In this document: piece after piece, positions 1 to 9,885 of the stretch | Numbering within the stretch: position 1 is the stretch's first letter | Layout: each line of letters begins with the position of its first letter | Origin: Bacteroidales bacterium | Lineage (GTDB): Bacteria > Bacteroidota > Bacteroidia > Bacteroidales > F082 | DNA length: 64,000 bases | Direction of reading: 5' to 3' | Assembly: GCA_017549805.1 (NCBI GenBank) | Contig: JAFYNJ010000027.1 | Coordinates: 1-64,000 of the forward strand | Program-made: the position numbers and the translations under genes | Notes under the pieces: generated by a model | The model's input: only the letters and a program-made list of their open reading frames with translations | Databases searched by the model: none | Told to the model about the DNA's origin: nothing

Positions 1-1
1 A

Positions 2-490
2 TACAACGGCACCTCTTGGAGAGGCAACTTGACTTGGGATCTGTCAAAGATGTATTTGATTACTGTTGAAGATGCCTGCGAGATCACTTTGGAAGGCGAA
101 CTCATCAATCCCGAAGATCACCCCGCCACCATCTTGGGCGGCCAATCCAACTGGATTGCTTTCCCGGTCAACGAGGAAATGACACCTGGCGTGGCCTTCG
201 CAGGCTTTGATGCCGTCAATGGCGATGTGGTCAAAGCCAAGACCGGCAATGCCAAATACAACGGCTCCACATGGAGAGCATCGGGGCTCAGCAAACTTGA
301 ACCTGGAAAGGGCTACATCTTCAATTCGGCTACAACAACGGAAAGAACGTTGATCTTCCCGGCAAGCACAAGCAAAGGATCCATGAATGGAATTGGCAAA
401 AAACCAACAACCATTAAGGGAATGACGAATGAAGATTCCAGAATGACTGATGTTTTCATTAACAGATTCACAAAAGAATATTATAAATAA
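2..490 (+). CDS. C-terminal end of a large secreted protein (partial, 5' end outside window)
   Basis: The frame is open from the first bases, so this is the tail of a longer gene. It holds most of a two-fold repeated C-terminal domain. The end of repeat one contains a KMYLITVE..CEITLEG motif; repeat two contains NWIAFPVNEEM, GDVVKAKTGNAKYNG and LEPGKGYIFNS. The same domain, almost identical at DNA level, closes the genes ending at 43637 and 48926, and a divergent copy closes the one ending at 52116. Those copies stop just after the final TLTFP segment. Here the stop is lost and about 40 residues of basic, unrelated sequence follow (ending TKEYYK). The domain probably acts in surface attachment or secretion (inference). 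Function of the missing part is unknown. Confidence 0.75.
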   Translation, partial: YNGTSWRGNLTWDLSKMYLITVEDACEITLEGELINPEDHPATILGGQSNWIAFPVNEEMTPGVAFAGFDAVNGDVVKAKTGNAKYNGSTWRASGLSKLEPGKGYIFNSATTTERTLIFPASTSKGSMNGIGKKPTTIKGMTNEDSRMTDVFINRFTKEYYK

Positions 491-517
491 TAAGTTAAAC
501 AATAAAAAATTCAAACC

Positions 518-2134
518 ATGAAAAAATTATTATTGACACTGATCGTTTCCCTCGCATTCTGTGGATCCATTTTTGCTCAAACATCACATTGGGCAGAAGA
601 ATTCGACCCGGAAACCAACAATCCCTATGAAATGCAGGGTTTTCTCTCCGCCTTTATCCAAATCGATGACAACTTCGTTACAGGAGATGACAATTGGGAA
701 GCCTTAGAAGTCGCTGCTTTCGACGAAAGTGACAATATCAGGGGCGTGCAATTCCTCTCCAACCACATGGAAGAATACGGCGATCCCTATCCAGTCGTCG
801 AAATCTGTATCTTCTACAACTTGTCGAATGATTCAGGTAAACCTATCCATTTCGTTATGTACAACCACGAAACTGGGACTACCTATACTGACTGCAGCAT
901 TCTCTATTTAAATGAAGGTGGAGAATTGACATCTTATGAAATCGTTACCGGTGAAGATTATTTTGATCAATGGGACTTAGTTGATTATGGTCCTGTTCTG
1001 AACTTCACTTCACCTGCAACCACTGGCATCACCAAGGAGATCGAAGCCTACACAGAAGAAGGTGGCTACTACCTCATCGCCTCTCCTGTCGGCACCATCA
1101 CCGCTGACGTCGTCGAAAACTTGCTCAGCAACACCTACGACCTCTATGCCTTCGACCAGACCGAGGATCTTGAATGGCGCAACTACAAGAACGAGAACTT
1201 CGACCTCGAGGTTGGAAAGGGCTACCTCTACGCCAACAGCGGCACTGACGACGGCCAAAGCGTCACCCTCACCTTCCCCGGTGAAGCCTACAACGGCGAA
1301 GGTGAAGTCCCCCTCGTCCTTGACAACAACGCTGAGCTCGCAGGATGGAACCTCATCGGCAACCCCTTCAACCAGAATGCCACGCTCGCTGACGGACGCG
1401 ACTTCTACGTCATGAACGGCGACGGTTCTGAAATCATAGCCGCCGAGGAAAGCGTTATCGCACCTATGGAAGGCATCTTCGTCATCGCTACCGAGGAAGG
1501 CGAAAGCGTTACCTTCGTCCCCGATGAGACCAAGGGGAGAAGCGCCAACATCGCCCTCAACCTCAGCAACGGACGCAACGTCATCGACCGCGCCATCGTC
1601 CGCTTCGGTCAGGACAAACAGCTGCCCAAGTTCCAGATGAAGGAAAACAGCACCAAGGTTTACATCCAGCAGAATGGTAGAGACTACGCTGTCGTCTCCA
1701 GCGAAGCCCAAGGTGAGATGCCCGTCAGCTTCAAGGCCTCCAAGAACGGCACCTACAACATCAGCTTCAACAGCGATGTTGAGTTCAGCTACCTCCACCT
1801 CATCGACAACCTCACCGGCAACGATGTCAACCTCCTCGACAACCCGAGCTACAGCTTCGATGCCAACATCTCCGACTACGCCAACCGTTTCCGCCTGGTG
1901 TTCTCAACCGGCACCGCTTCTGACGACAACTTCGCCTTCTACAACGACGGCAACATCATCGTCAACAGCAACGGCAGCGCCATCCTCAACGTCATCGACG
2001 TCCTCGGCCGCACCATCAGCAGCCAGAACATCAACGGCACCCAGAACGTCAGCGTCAACGCCACCAGCGGCGTGTACACCATCCAGCTGATCCAGGGCGA
2101 AAACGTCAAGACCCAAAAAATTGTGGTTGAATAA
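518..2134 (+). CDS. secreted protein with T9SS type A sorting domain
   Basis: 538 residues. A signal peptide covers residues 1-20 (MKKLLLTL..GSIFA). Residues 22-160 form a beta-rich domain seen in many Bacteroidales secreted proteins (acidic, EALEVAAFDE and RGVQFL segments). Residues 170-460 form a module shared with the gene ending at 7132 (KEIEAYTEEGGYYLIASPVG, GWNLIGNPF, FQMKENSTKVYI, YLHLIDNLTGNDV). The last 70 residues are a T9SS type A sorting domain: LNVIDVLGRTISSQ, then a GVYTIQLIQG strand and the terminal KTQKIVVE. By family knowledge the tail is removed during export through the T9SS and the protein is attached to the cell surface or released. The actual job is not recognisable. The start ATG follows an A-rich leader and fits the signal peptide. 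A small paralog-family gene follows 31 nt downstream. Confidence 0.85.
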   Translation: MKKLLLTLIVSLAFCGSIFAQTSHWAEEFDPETNNPYEMQGFLSAFIQIDDNFVTGDDNWEALEVAAFDESDNIRGVQFLSNHMEEYGDPYPVVEICIFYNLSNDSGKPIHFVMYNHETGTTYTDCSILYLNEGGELTSYEIVTGEDYFDQWDLVDYGPVLNFTSPATTGITKEIEAYTEEGGYYLIASPVGTITADVVENLLSNTYDLYAFDQTEDLEWRNYKNENFDLEVGKGYLYANSGTDDGQSVTLTFPGEAYNGEGEVPLVLDNNAELAGWNLIGNPFNQNATLADGRDFYVMNGDGSEIIAAEESVIAPMEGIFVIATEEGESVTFVPDETKGRSANIALNLSNGRNVIDRAIVRFGQDKQLPKFQMKENSTKVYIQQNGRDYAVVSSEAQGEMPVSFKASKNGTYNISFNSDVEFSYLHLIDNLTGNDVNLLDNPSYSFDANISDYANRFRLVFSTGTASDDNFAFYNDGNIIVNSNGSAILNVIDVLGRTISSQNINGTQNVSVNATSGVYTIQLIQGENVKTQKIVVE

Positions 2135-2165
2135 TTTTATAAACTGAGTATTAATTATAAAAAAT

Positions 2166-2420
2166 ATGAATATGAAAAAGTTAGCATTGACAATCGCAAT
2201 CGTTCTTGGCATGGGTATCGCAGCTTCCGCTCAAGGAGGCCTCTTCCAGTACGGATTTGAAGACGAGTACGGACTGAACCGCGACGGCGGTTTGCTCACG
2301 CCCGGTCTCCCAGGCGAACACGGCTTGCCTGACAACCAGGACGCTCCCCTCGCTGGAGGCGCTCTCCTGCTCATCGGCTTCGGCGCTGCTTACGCACTGA
2401 AGAAAAGAAACGAAAAGTAA
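2166..2420 (+). CDS. small exported protein with C-terminal GGG/TM/KKR sorting-like tail
   Basis: 84 residues; a second in-frame ATG at 2172 gives MKKLALTIAIVLG, which is where the paralog at 7271 begins, so 2172 may be the true start. The signal peptide ends at SAQ, then comes a short Gly/Pro/acidic mature part (LLTPGLPGEHGLP). The C-terminus has DAPLAGGALLLIGFGAAYA followed by LKKRNEK, that is a small motif, one membrane helix and a basic tail. This tripartite end is the layout of CTERM-type protein-sorting signals (PEP-CTERM and the Bacteroidota PID-CTERM-like tails); assignment to one of those is inference. The gene lies 31 nt behind a T9SS cargo gene and is probably cotranscribed with it. 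Two hairpins follow. Confidence 0.7.
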   Translation: MNMKKLALTIAIVLGMGIAASAQGGLFQYGFEDEYGLNRDGGLLTPGLPGEHGLPDNQDAPLAGGALLLIGFGAAYALKKRNEK

Positions 2421-2423
2421 GTA

Positions 2424-2447
2424 AAGAATTCAGACTTCTGAATTCTT
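2424..2447 (+). repeat. hairpin downstream of small exported protein
   Basis: Inverted repeat AAGAATTCAG / CTGAATTCTT with a short loop, lying between the stop codon and the stronger terminator hairpin. It may protect the 3' end of the mRNA. Confidence 0.5.
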
Positions 2448-2450
2448 ATA

Positions 2451-2483
2451 AAAAGGTGGCGACGCAATGTCGCCACCTTTTTT
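2451..2483 (+). terminator. intrinsic terminator
   Basis: Stem AAAAGGTGGCGAC / GTCGCCACCTTTT with a GCAAT loop, followed by a T run. It closes the 518-2420 transcript. Confidence 0.9.
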
Positions 2484-2543
2484 ATATATAGTCAAAAACA
2501 AAATTTTTTTTTCATTTTTTAGCGAACCAAGCAAAATTTGTTG

Positions 2544-2551
2544 TAATTTTG
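2544..2551 (+). promoter_or_regulatory. -7 promoter box (TAATTTTG)
   Basis: The Bacteroidota -7 box TAATTTTG is followed by CAG, 73 nt before the start codon at 2624. A clear -33 TTG is not obvious. The same TTTGTAATTTTGCA context recurs at 7218. Confidence 0.65.
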
Positions 2552-2623
2552 CAGCCGTTTTGGAGTGTATTCAAACAAGAATTTTGATATAATTAATTAA
2601 TAATCAATTGTTTAACCATTAAA

Positions 2624-5600
2624 ATGAAAAGAAAATCTTTACTTATCGTTTTGCTGATGGCCCTCTTTGCGCCTTTGGCAATGACCGCACAAAACACCGT
2701 GACGGTTTGTGACGGTACAACAACCAACTCAAACATCCCTGTGTACGGCTATTCTGGCGACACCCAAGGAACTACTTCGGAGTTCGTCATCCCCGCCAGT
2801 ACAGAGGGAATGCGTGGCATGACTGGCATGGCCATCACAGGCATGCAATTCTATGTTTCTTCTGCAGCTGGAGCTGCATGGACTGCCACCTTCCAGGTTT
2901 ACATCACAGAAATTGATGAAACGACCCTGAGCGGTACCACTGGACCCGACAACTGCACCGTGGTCTATACGGGCACCTTAGATGCCACTGGTACAACGAT
3001 GGATGTGGTGTTTGATGAAGCTTACACCTACAATGGTGGCAACCTCCTCATTGGCACTTACGTTCAAACGGCTGGCAACTGGAAATCTGCTTCTTTCTAT
3101 GGCATTGAAGCAACAGGAGCCGCCTGTCAGTCGGGTGGTTACAACAACAATGGTGTCAAGAACTTCTTGCCCAAGACCACCTTCACCTACAGCACACCTT
3201 CCAACTGCGCAAAACCAGCCGATTTGGCTGTAAGATACACTGAAGGCGATGCCACCGCCAGGGTAATTTGGAGTTCAGAAGCTACCAATTTCAATATTGA
3301 TGTGAATGGCACCATTACCGCCATTACTAGCACAACTTACACCATTAATGTTGAGCCTGCCACCACTTACGACATCAAAGTGCAGGCCGACTGCGGCGAC
3401 GAGCAGAGTGCTTGGGCTACCACCAGCTTCTTCTCTGGTTGCACTGGCATTTCCGTGCCTTACACTTACGGCTTCGAGGATGCTGCTGCCCTTGACTGCT
3501 GGACGGTTGAATATAGTGACGACTCTTACGCTGGTATCACCACGAATCTTCCGAGAACTGGTGACCAATGCTTCTGGTTCTATTACACAGCAACACCCGG
3601 TCAATACCTCATCTCCCCTGCAATGAGCGGCTTCACCAACGGCTTGCACGTGGAATTCTGGTACCGTGGATATAACAATGGTGTAGAAACCTTCCAAGTG
3701 GGTTATTCCACCACTGACAATGATACTGAAAGCTTTACTTGGGGAGATGTTATCACTGCAACCCCGACCTACACGCAATTCAAGGCCAACTATCCGGCTG
3801 AGACCAAGTATGTGGCAGTGAAACACCTTTCCGACGACCAATACTATCTCTTCCTCGACGACTTCCTCTTCGAGGAAAGTTCCAGCTGCCTTGAGCCTTC
3901 AAGCGTGCAAGTGGCCGATATCACCACCACTGGTGCCACCATCAGCTGGACTGCCGGTGCTTCGGAAACCGCATGGGACATCTTCGTTACCGACGATGCC
4001 ACCATCGAACCTGACGACACCACAATGCCTACCGTTGCCGGTACGGAAGACAATCCCTACAGCTTGACGGATCTCACCGCTGGCACCACCTATTATGTGT
4101 ATGTCCGCGCTATTTGCGGCGAAGACGAAGTTAGTGCATGGAGCAGCTACGCTGTCTTCAACACCGAGTGCAACGCCATGGCACTGCCTTACAGCTACGA
4201 CTTTGAGGATGCAACGCTGCCGGTTTGCTGGAACACCATCATTGAAAACACCTCTTACACGGGCATCAATATTATGGCTCCAAGCTCATCCAGCACCAAC
4301 CAAGTTCTCGCATTCTACATGGGCACTTACCAAAACCCCGCTTTGGTTGCCGTGTTGCCTGAAGTTGACCCAATGTATCCTCTGAACCAGTATCAGATCA
4401 CCTTCGATGCTTGCTATGCCAATACAAGCAGCAGCAGCATGACCGCTGGAAAACTCGGCATCGGTATCATGACCGATCCTACCGATTTCACCACCTTCGA
4501 ACTGATTGAAGAAGTTGACATCACCGATGGCTTCTCCACTTTTGGCACTCATAACGTTTGGTTCAACAGCTACACCGGCGAAGGCCGTTATATCGCCATC
4601 CGCGACATTTACACCCAAGGTGGATATGTCCTTGTTGATAACATTGAAGTGACTGAGCTTCCTTCATGCTTGCAAGTTACAGAACTTGGTGTCAGCAACA
4701 TCGGCGACACTTCAGCTGATTTGAGCTGGACCGCCAACAACGGCGAAACTGAATGGACTATCTATTACAAGGCTGAAGGTGCCGAAGAATACACCGAGGT
4801 GGCCAATGTGACCGAGAATCCTTACACTCTGGAAGGTTTGACTGCCGCTACCAATTATGAATTCTATGTAGTGGCCAATTGCTCCGAAACTGCACAAAGC
4901 ACTCCTTCTGAGGTCTATAGCTTCGCCACTGCCATGTGCGCTGTTGCAGACCAATGCGAAATCACTTACGCTCTCACCGACAGCTATGGTGACGGTTGGA
5001 ACGGCAACGCCATCAATGTGGTGGATGCCAACACCGAGGAAGTGCTTGCCACCTGGACCATTGCTTCTGGCAGCACAGCTAGTGGCTCCCTCAGCATTTG
5101 CAATGGCCGTGTCATCAATTTCGTGTGGGTTGCCGGCAGCTATCCTGGTGAGACTTCTTACACCGTTTACGACAGAAATGGCGACGAAATCTTCAGTGGC
5201 AGCGCTGGTAACGGTTTGGTTACCGACTACACCGTTGACTGCTCCGTGCCTTCATGCCAGAAACCTACCGAGCTTGCCGCCACCACCACCGCTACCTCTG
5301 CTGTGTTGAGCTGGACCGCCAACAACGAAGAGACTGCATGGACACTCTATTGGAAAGAGAATGGTGCCGAAGAATACACCGAAGTGGCAGTGACTGAGAA
5401 TCCTTACACTTTGGAAGGTTTGACCGCCGCTACCAATTATGAATTCTATGTGATTGCCAACTGCTCTGCCGACGATGCAAGCGATGCTTCAGCAGTGTAC
5501 GAATTCGCCACCCCGTGCGATGTCGTCACCGTGGCCCAAGGCTCAGCCTATACCTATGACTTCGAGGACGAAATGCCTTGGAGCTGCTGGACCAACGTTG

Positions 5601-7132
5601 CTGGTAACAATACTCTTACTACAGGTAATAATCATACAACAGATGGAAGCTATAAACTCCAGTTCGCAGGTACCACAACGGGCAACATCGTTGCCATGCC
5701 TACCTTCACACCTGACATCAATGGTTTGATGCTCACCTTCTGGACTCGTCCCGAAGGATACTCCTATGCCAACTGCGGTACCTTTAGCGTAGGCTACATG
5801 ACTGACTTGAACGATGCCTCAACGTTTGTGGCCGTTGACACCTACAACTACAACGACTGGACTTCAAACACCTATGTTGAGAAGACCGCTACCTTCACCG
5901 ATGCTCCTGCTGGCGCATACATTGCTTTCTGCCAAAATGCTGGATCCTCATACTATTATTGGTTTGTCGATGACGTTGAGGTTGCGCTGATTCCTTCCTT
6001 TACCAAGGAAATTGCAGCCTACACCAACGAAAGCGGCTATTACCTCATCGCTTCACCTGTTGGAGAAGTTGCAGTTGAGAATGTAACCAACCTGCTTGAC
6101 AATAGCTTCGACCTTTACTACTTCGATCAATCCCAAGACAAAGAGTGGATCAACTACAAACAAGGCGAAGGAAACAACGCTGGTTTCAACACCCTCGAAC
6201 TTGGCAAGGGCTACCTCTATGCCAACAGCGAAGATGTTGTTCTCACCTTCACAGGTATGCCTTTCAGCAGCGATGAACCTGTCGAAATTGAATTGGTCAA
6301 GAACGATGATGCCGAATTCTCGGGCATGAACCTCATTGGCAACCCGTTCGCTGAAGAAGCTTACCTCGTCAGTGAAGATGGAACAGGTCAAGCTTACTAC
6401 AGACTGAATCCTACCAACAACACGTTTGAGACCGTTGATAACAATGCCGCCATCGCAGCTATGGAAGGTGTCCTTTACAGCACTGCAGATGGAACTTCCG
6501 TCTATTTCAGCACAACGGCTCCTACTACCGAGAAGAGCAACCTGAACATCATGGTCAGCCAAGGCCGCGGTATGGTTGACAACGCCATCGTCCGTTTCGG
6601 CGAAGGCAACACCCTCAAGAAGTTCAGCTTCCGCGAGAACAGCACCAAAGTCTATATCCCGCAGAACGGCAATGACTATGCTGTGGTCAACGCTGGCGAG
6701 ATGGGCGAAATGCCTGTCAGCTTCAAGGCTGAAAGCAACGACATCTACACCATCAGCTTCAGCAACCAGAACGTTGACTTCGACTACCTGCACCTCATCG
6801 ACAACATGACTGGTAACGACGTTGACCTGCTCAGCACTCCTAGCTACAGCTTCGATGCCAAGACGACCGACTACGCCAGCCGCTTCCGCCTGGTGTTCGC
6901 CGCTGGAAACAACCAGAACGACGACAACTTCGGCTTCTACAGCAACGGCGAGATCGTCATCAACAACAACGGCAATGCCACCCTGCAAGTCGTCGATATG
7001 CTCGGCCGCATCATCAGCAGCCAGAACATCAACGGCAGCCAGCGCGTCAACTTCAACGCCAACACTGGTGTGTATATGCTCCAGCTGATCCAAGGCGACA
7101 ATGTCAAGACTCAGAAAATTGTGGTTGAATAA
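2624..7132 (+). CDS. large multidomain adhesin-like protein, T9SS type A cargo
   Basis: 1502 residues. Order: signal peptide 1-22; beta domain 28-190; then fibronectin type III-like repeats (about 194-265, 421-510, 680-770, 876-963; SADLSWTA and SAVLSWTA cores) alternating with three cleaved-adhesin/MAM-like domains (about 272-420, 515-680, 964-1125; each begins YxYxFED and carries a DD near its end). A DSYGDGWNG domain lies at 771-875; its acidic loop may bind metal. From 1125 comes the module shared with the gene at 518 (SGYYLIASPVGE, LIGNPF), then a type A sorting domain ending KTQKIVVE. This architecture resembles gingipain-type adhesin regions, without a protease domain. Likely role: surface adhesion or glycan/protein binding (inference). 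A small exported protein follows 138 nt downstream. Confidence 0.85.
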   Translation: MKRKSLLIVLLMALFAPLAMTAQNTVTVCDGTTTNSNIPVYGYSGDTQGTTSEFVIPASTEGMRGMTGMAITGMQFYVSSAAGAAWTATFQVYITEIDETTLSGTTGPDNCTVVYTGTLDATGTTMDVVFDEAYTYNGGNLLIGTYVQTAGNWKSASFYGIEATGAACQSGGYNNNGVKNFLPKTTFTYSTPSNCAKPADLAVRYTEGDATARVIWSSEATNFNIDVNGTITAITSTTYTINVEPATTYDIKVQADCGDEQSAWATTSFFSGCTGISVPYTYGFEDAAALDCWTVEYSDDSYAGITTNLPRTGDQCFWFYYTATPGQYLISPAMSGFTNGLHVEFWYRGYNNGVETFQVGYSTTDNDTESFTWGDVITATPTYTQFKANYPAETKYVAVKHLSDDQYYLFLDDFLFEESSSCLEPSSVQVADITTTGATISWTAGASETAWDIFVTDDATIEPDDTTMPTVAGTEDNPYSLTDLTAGTTYYVYVRAICGEDEVSAWSSYAVFNTECNAMALPYSYDFEDATLPVCWNTIIENTSYTGINIMAPSSSSTNQVLAFYMGTYQNPALVAVLPEVDPMYPLNQYQITFDACYANTSSSSMTAGKLGIGIMTDPTDFTTFELIEEVDITDGFSTFGTHNVWFNSYTGEGRYIAIRDIYTQGGYVLVDNIEVTELPSCLQVTELGVSNIGDTSADLSWTANNGETEWTIYYKAEGAEEYTEVANVTENPYTLEGLTAATNYEFYVVANCSETAQSTPSEVYSFATAMCAVADQCEITYALTDSYGDGWNGNAINVVDANTEEVLATWTIASGSTASGSLSICNGRVINFVWVAGSYPGETSYTVYDRNGDEIFSGSAGNGLVTDYTVDCSVPSCQKPTELAATTTATSAVLSWTANNEETAWTLYWKENGAEEYTEVAVTENPYTLEGLTAATNYEFYVIANCSADDASDASAVYEFATPCDVVTVAQGSAYTYDFEDEMPWSCWTNVAGNNTLTTGNNHTTDGSYKLQFAGTTTGNIVAMPTFTPDINGLMLTFWTRPEGYSYANCGTFSVGYMTDLNDASTFVAVDTYNYNDWTSNTYVEKTATFTDAPAGAYIAFCQNAGSSYYYWFVDDVEVALIPSFTKEIAAYTNESGYYLIASPVGEVAVENVTNLLDNSFDLYYFDQSQDKEWINYKQGEGNNAGFNTLELGKGYLYANSEDVVLTFTGMPFSSDEPVEIELVKNDDAEFSGMNLIGNPFAEEAYLVSEDGTGQAYYRLNPTNNTFETVDNNAAIAAMEGVLYSTADGTSVYFSTTAPTTEKSNLNIMVSQGRGMVDNAIVRFGEGNTLKKFSFRENSTKVYIPQNGNDYAVVNAGEMGEMPVSFKAESNDIYTISFSNQNVDFDYLHLIDNMTGNDVDLLSTPSYSFDAKTTDYASRFRLVFAAGNNQNDDNFGFYSNGEIVINNNGNATLQVVDMLGRIISSQNINGSQRVNFNANTGVYMLQLIQGDNVKTQKIVVE

Positions 7133-7217
7133 TGCTGATTGTCAATGTTTTAAATAAAAAATCAAAGAAAATGCAAAAAAAATGAATGATTTTTGCTTGA
7201 CCTATCAAAAATATTTG

Positions 7218-7225
7218 TAATTTTG
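7218..7225 (+). promoter_or_regulatory. promoter, -7 box TAATTTTG
   Basis: TAATTTTG with TTG at 7197-7199 as the -33 element, spacer about 18 nt. It gives the small gene at 7271 its own promoter with a leader of about 40 nt. Confidence 0.75.
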
Positions 7226-7270
7226 CATCCGATTTGAAAAGAAACAAAACAGAACAAAAAACATAGAAAA

Positions 7271-7507
7271 ATGAAAAAGTTAGCTTTAACAATCGCAATC
7301 GTTCTTGGAATGGGTATCGCAGCTTCCGCTCAAGGTGGTATGTTCAAGTACGGTGAAGAACCCGAGCAAACCCGCGAAGGTGGCATCATGACCCCTAGCC
7401 TACCTGGCCACGGTGCGACTGGCGACCAACCCGCTCCTCTGGGCGGAGGTGCCCTCCTGCTCATCGGCTTTGGCGCTGCTTACGCCGCTGCCAAGAAACG
7501 CAAATAA
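7271..7507 (+). CDS. small exported protein, paralog of the 2166 gene
   Basis: 78 residues. The signal peptide (MKKLALTIAIVLGMGIAASA) is nearly identical, also at DNA level, to that of the gene at 2166. The mature segment diverges quickly (MFKYGEEPEQTREGG..TPSLPGHG). The tail PLGGGALLLIGFGAAYA plus AAKKRK is conserved. It therefore has an export signal, a linker of about 35 residues and a Gly-rich/TM/basic sorting-like tail. Both copies sit directly behind T9SS type A cargo genes that share a module, so the cargo/small-protein pair was probably duplicated as a unit. Function unknown; a membrane-retained partner or a sorting-system substrate are the two options I consider. Confidence 0.7.
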   Translation: MKKLALTIAIVLGMGIAASAQGGMFKYGEEPEQTREGGIMTPSLPGHGATGDQPAPLGGGALLLIGFGAAYAAAKKRK

Positions 7508-7537
7508 TTTAGGCAACTGAATTATTGAGATTGACAA

Positions 7538-7577
7538 AGTAGAGCCGCAACATTGCGGCTCTACTTTTTTTATTTTT
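7538..7577 (+). terminator. intrinsic terminator
   Basis: Stem AGTAGAGCCGCAA / TTGCGGCTCTACT followed by a long T run. It separates the surface-protein region from the ATP synthase operon. Confidence 0.9.
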
Positions 7578-7603
7578 TCCCTCCACAAGAAACAATTTTT
7601 TGA

Positions 7604-7611
7604 TACCTTTG
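7604..7611 (+). promoter_or_regulatory. promoter of the ATP synthase operon, -7 box TACCTTTG
   Basis: TACCTTTG 38 nt before the atpD start. The -33 element is weak. Confidence 0.7.
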
Positions 7612-7643
7612 TTGTTTTGAGTGAAAAGCACTCGAAGCAATAG

Positions 7644-9217
<1,574 letters not shown>

Positions 9218-9218
9218 A

Positions 9219-9233
9219 CATCCCGAAGGGATG
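9219..9233. repeat. palindrome CATCCC-GAA-GGGATG
   Basis: Perfect 6-bp stem with a 3-nt loop, between the heptamer array and atpC. A related copy with matching flanks (reverse orientation) lies at 15373. Confidence 0.75.
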
Positions 9234-9244
9234 ATAGCTCTGTA

Positions 9245-9484
9245 ATGAAGATCGAGATTATCACACCGACATCAAGCCTATTTAAAGGCGAAGCCTCCTC
9301 GGTGACAGTGCCCAGCCAACAAGGGCCCTTCACCATGCTGGAGAACCATGCCGCCATCGTGGCCATCCTCGAAGCGGGTCCCATCACCGTAACAGGTGCC
9401 GACGGGAAAAAACGGGTATTCGATATCCAAGGCGGCTTCTGCGAACAACACGACAATACAGTTATCATCTGCGCGGAGAAATGA
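9245..9484 (+). CDS. atpC: ATP synthase F1 subunit epsilon (short form)
   Basis: 79 residues. It contains only the N-terminal beta-sandwich domain (KIEIITPTSSLFKGEA..VPSQQGPFTMLENHAA); the C-terminal helical hairpin that regulates ATP hydrolysis in longer homologs is absent. The short form is common in Bacteroidota. Its stop codon TGA at 9482 overlaps an ATG at 9481, which looks like the former start of the next gene. Confidence 0.93.
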   Translation: MKIEIITPTSSLFKGEASSVTVPSQQGPFTMLENHAAIVAILEAGPITVTGADGKKRVFDIQGGFCEQHDNTVIICAEK

Positions 9485-9491
9485 AAAACGA

Positions 9492-9512
9492 AAATTGAAA
9501 GGTGAAAGGTAA
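9492..9512 (+). repeat. heptamer array (AAATTGA AAGGTGA AAGGTAA)
   Basis: Three clear units, possibly a degenerate fourth upstream. It places an in-frame TGA (9496-9498) five codons after the ATG that overlaps the atpC stop, and provides the GTG at 9502. Confidence 0.75.
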
Positions 9513-9885
9513 TCAAACAACATATTATTTGGCGTTGTTCCTGCTGCTCGACCTGCTGATCGTGGGCGTGCTGCTCTGTTTCTTCAGCCAGAAGGAATGG
9601 TGGAACAACTGGATGGTGACGGCACCCAACCTCTACATGATGCTCGGTGCCCTCTACTGTCCGATGATGAAGAAGAACCTCGACGCCCAGGTGAGCCGCC
9701 TGACGTGGTTCTACGTGTATAAAGGCATCAAGATGCTGTTGACCATCGTCATGCTGGTGCTTTACATCCTCTTTGTCGAGCAAGGCGCCAAGGCCTTCGT
9801 GCTCATCACCGCCATCGCCTACCTGCTCTTCCTCATCCTGGAGACCTATATCTTCATGCATTATCTGAAGCATCAAACCAAATGA
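9502..9885 (+). CDS. four-helix membrane protein in the ATP synthase operon (AtpI position)
   Basis: 127 residues with four hydrophobic segments (about 7-28, 37-55, 68-91, 98-118). It sits between atpC and atpB, where many bacteria carry atpI or a similar membrane protein that helps c-ring assembly; that role is inferred from position only. An ATG overlapping the atpC stop (9481) is in the same frame but meets TGA after five codons, inside a heptamer array. The usable start is GTG 9502 within that array, or a later TTG. The last codons overlap the atpB start (ATGA). I could not name the family from sequence. Confidence 0.8.
   Translation: MKGNQTTYYLALFLLLDLLIVGVLLCFFSQKEWWNNWMVTAPNLYMMLGALYCPMMKKNLDAQVSRLTWFYVYKGIKMLLTIVMLVLYILFVEQGAKAFVLITAIAYLLFLILETYIFMHYLKHQTK

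Noticed and set aside
1010..1798. Long minus-strand open frames opposite the secreted proteins (also 6053-7093)
   Set aside because: They arise from the Asp/Asn/Ala-rich codons of the plus-strand genes; no signal, promoter or motif supports them.
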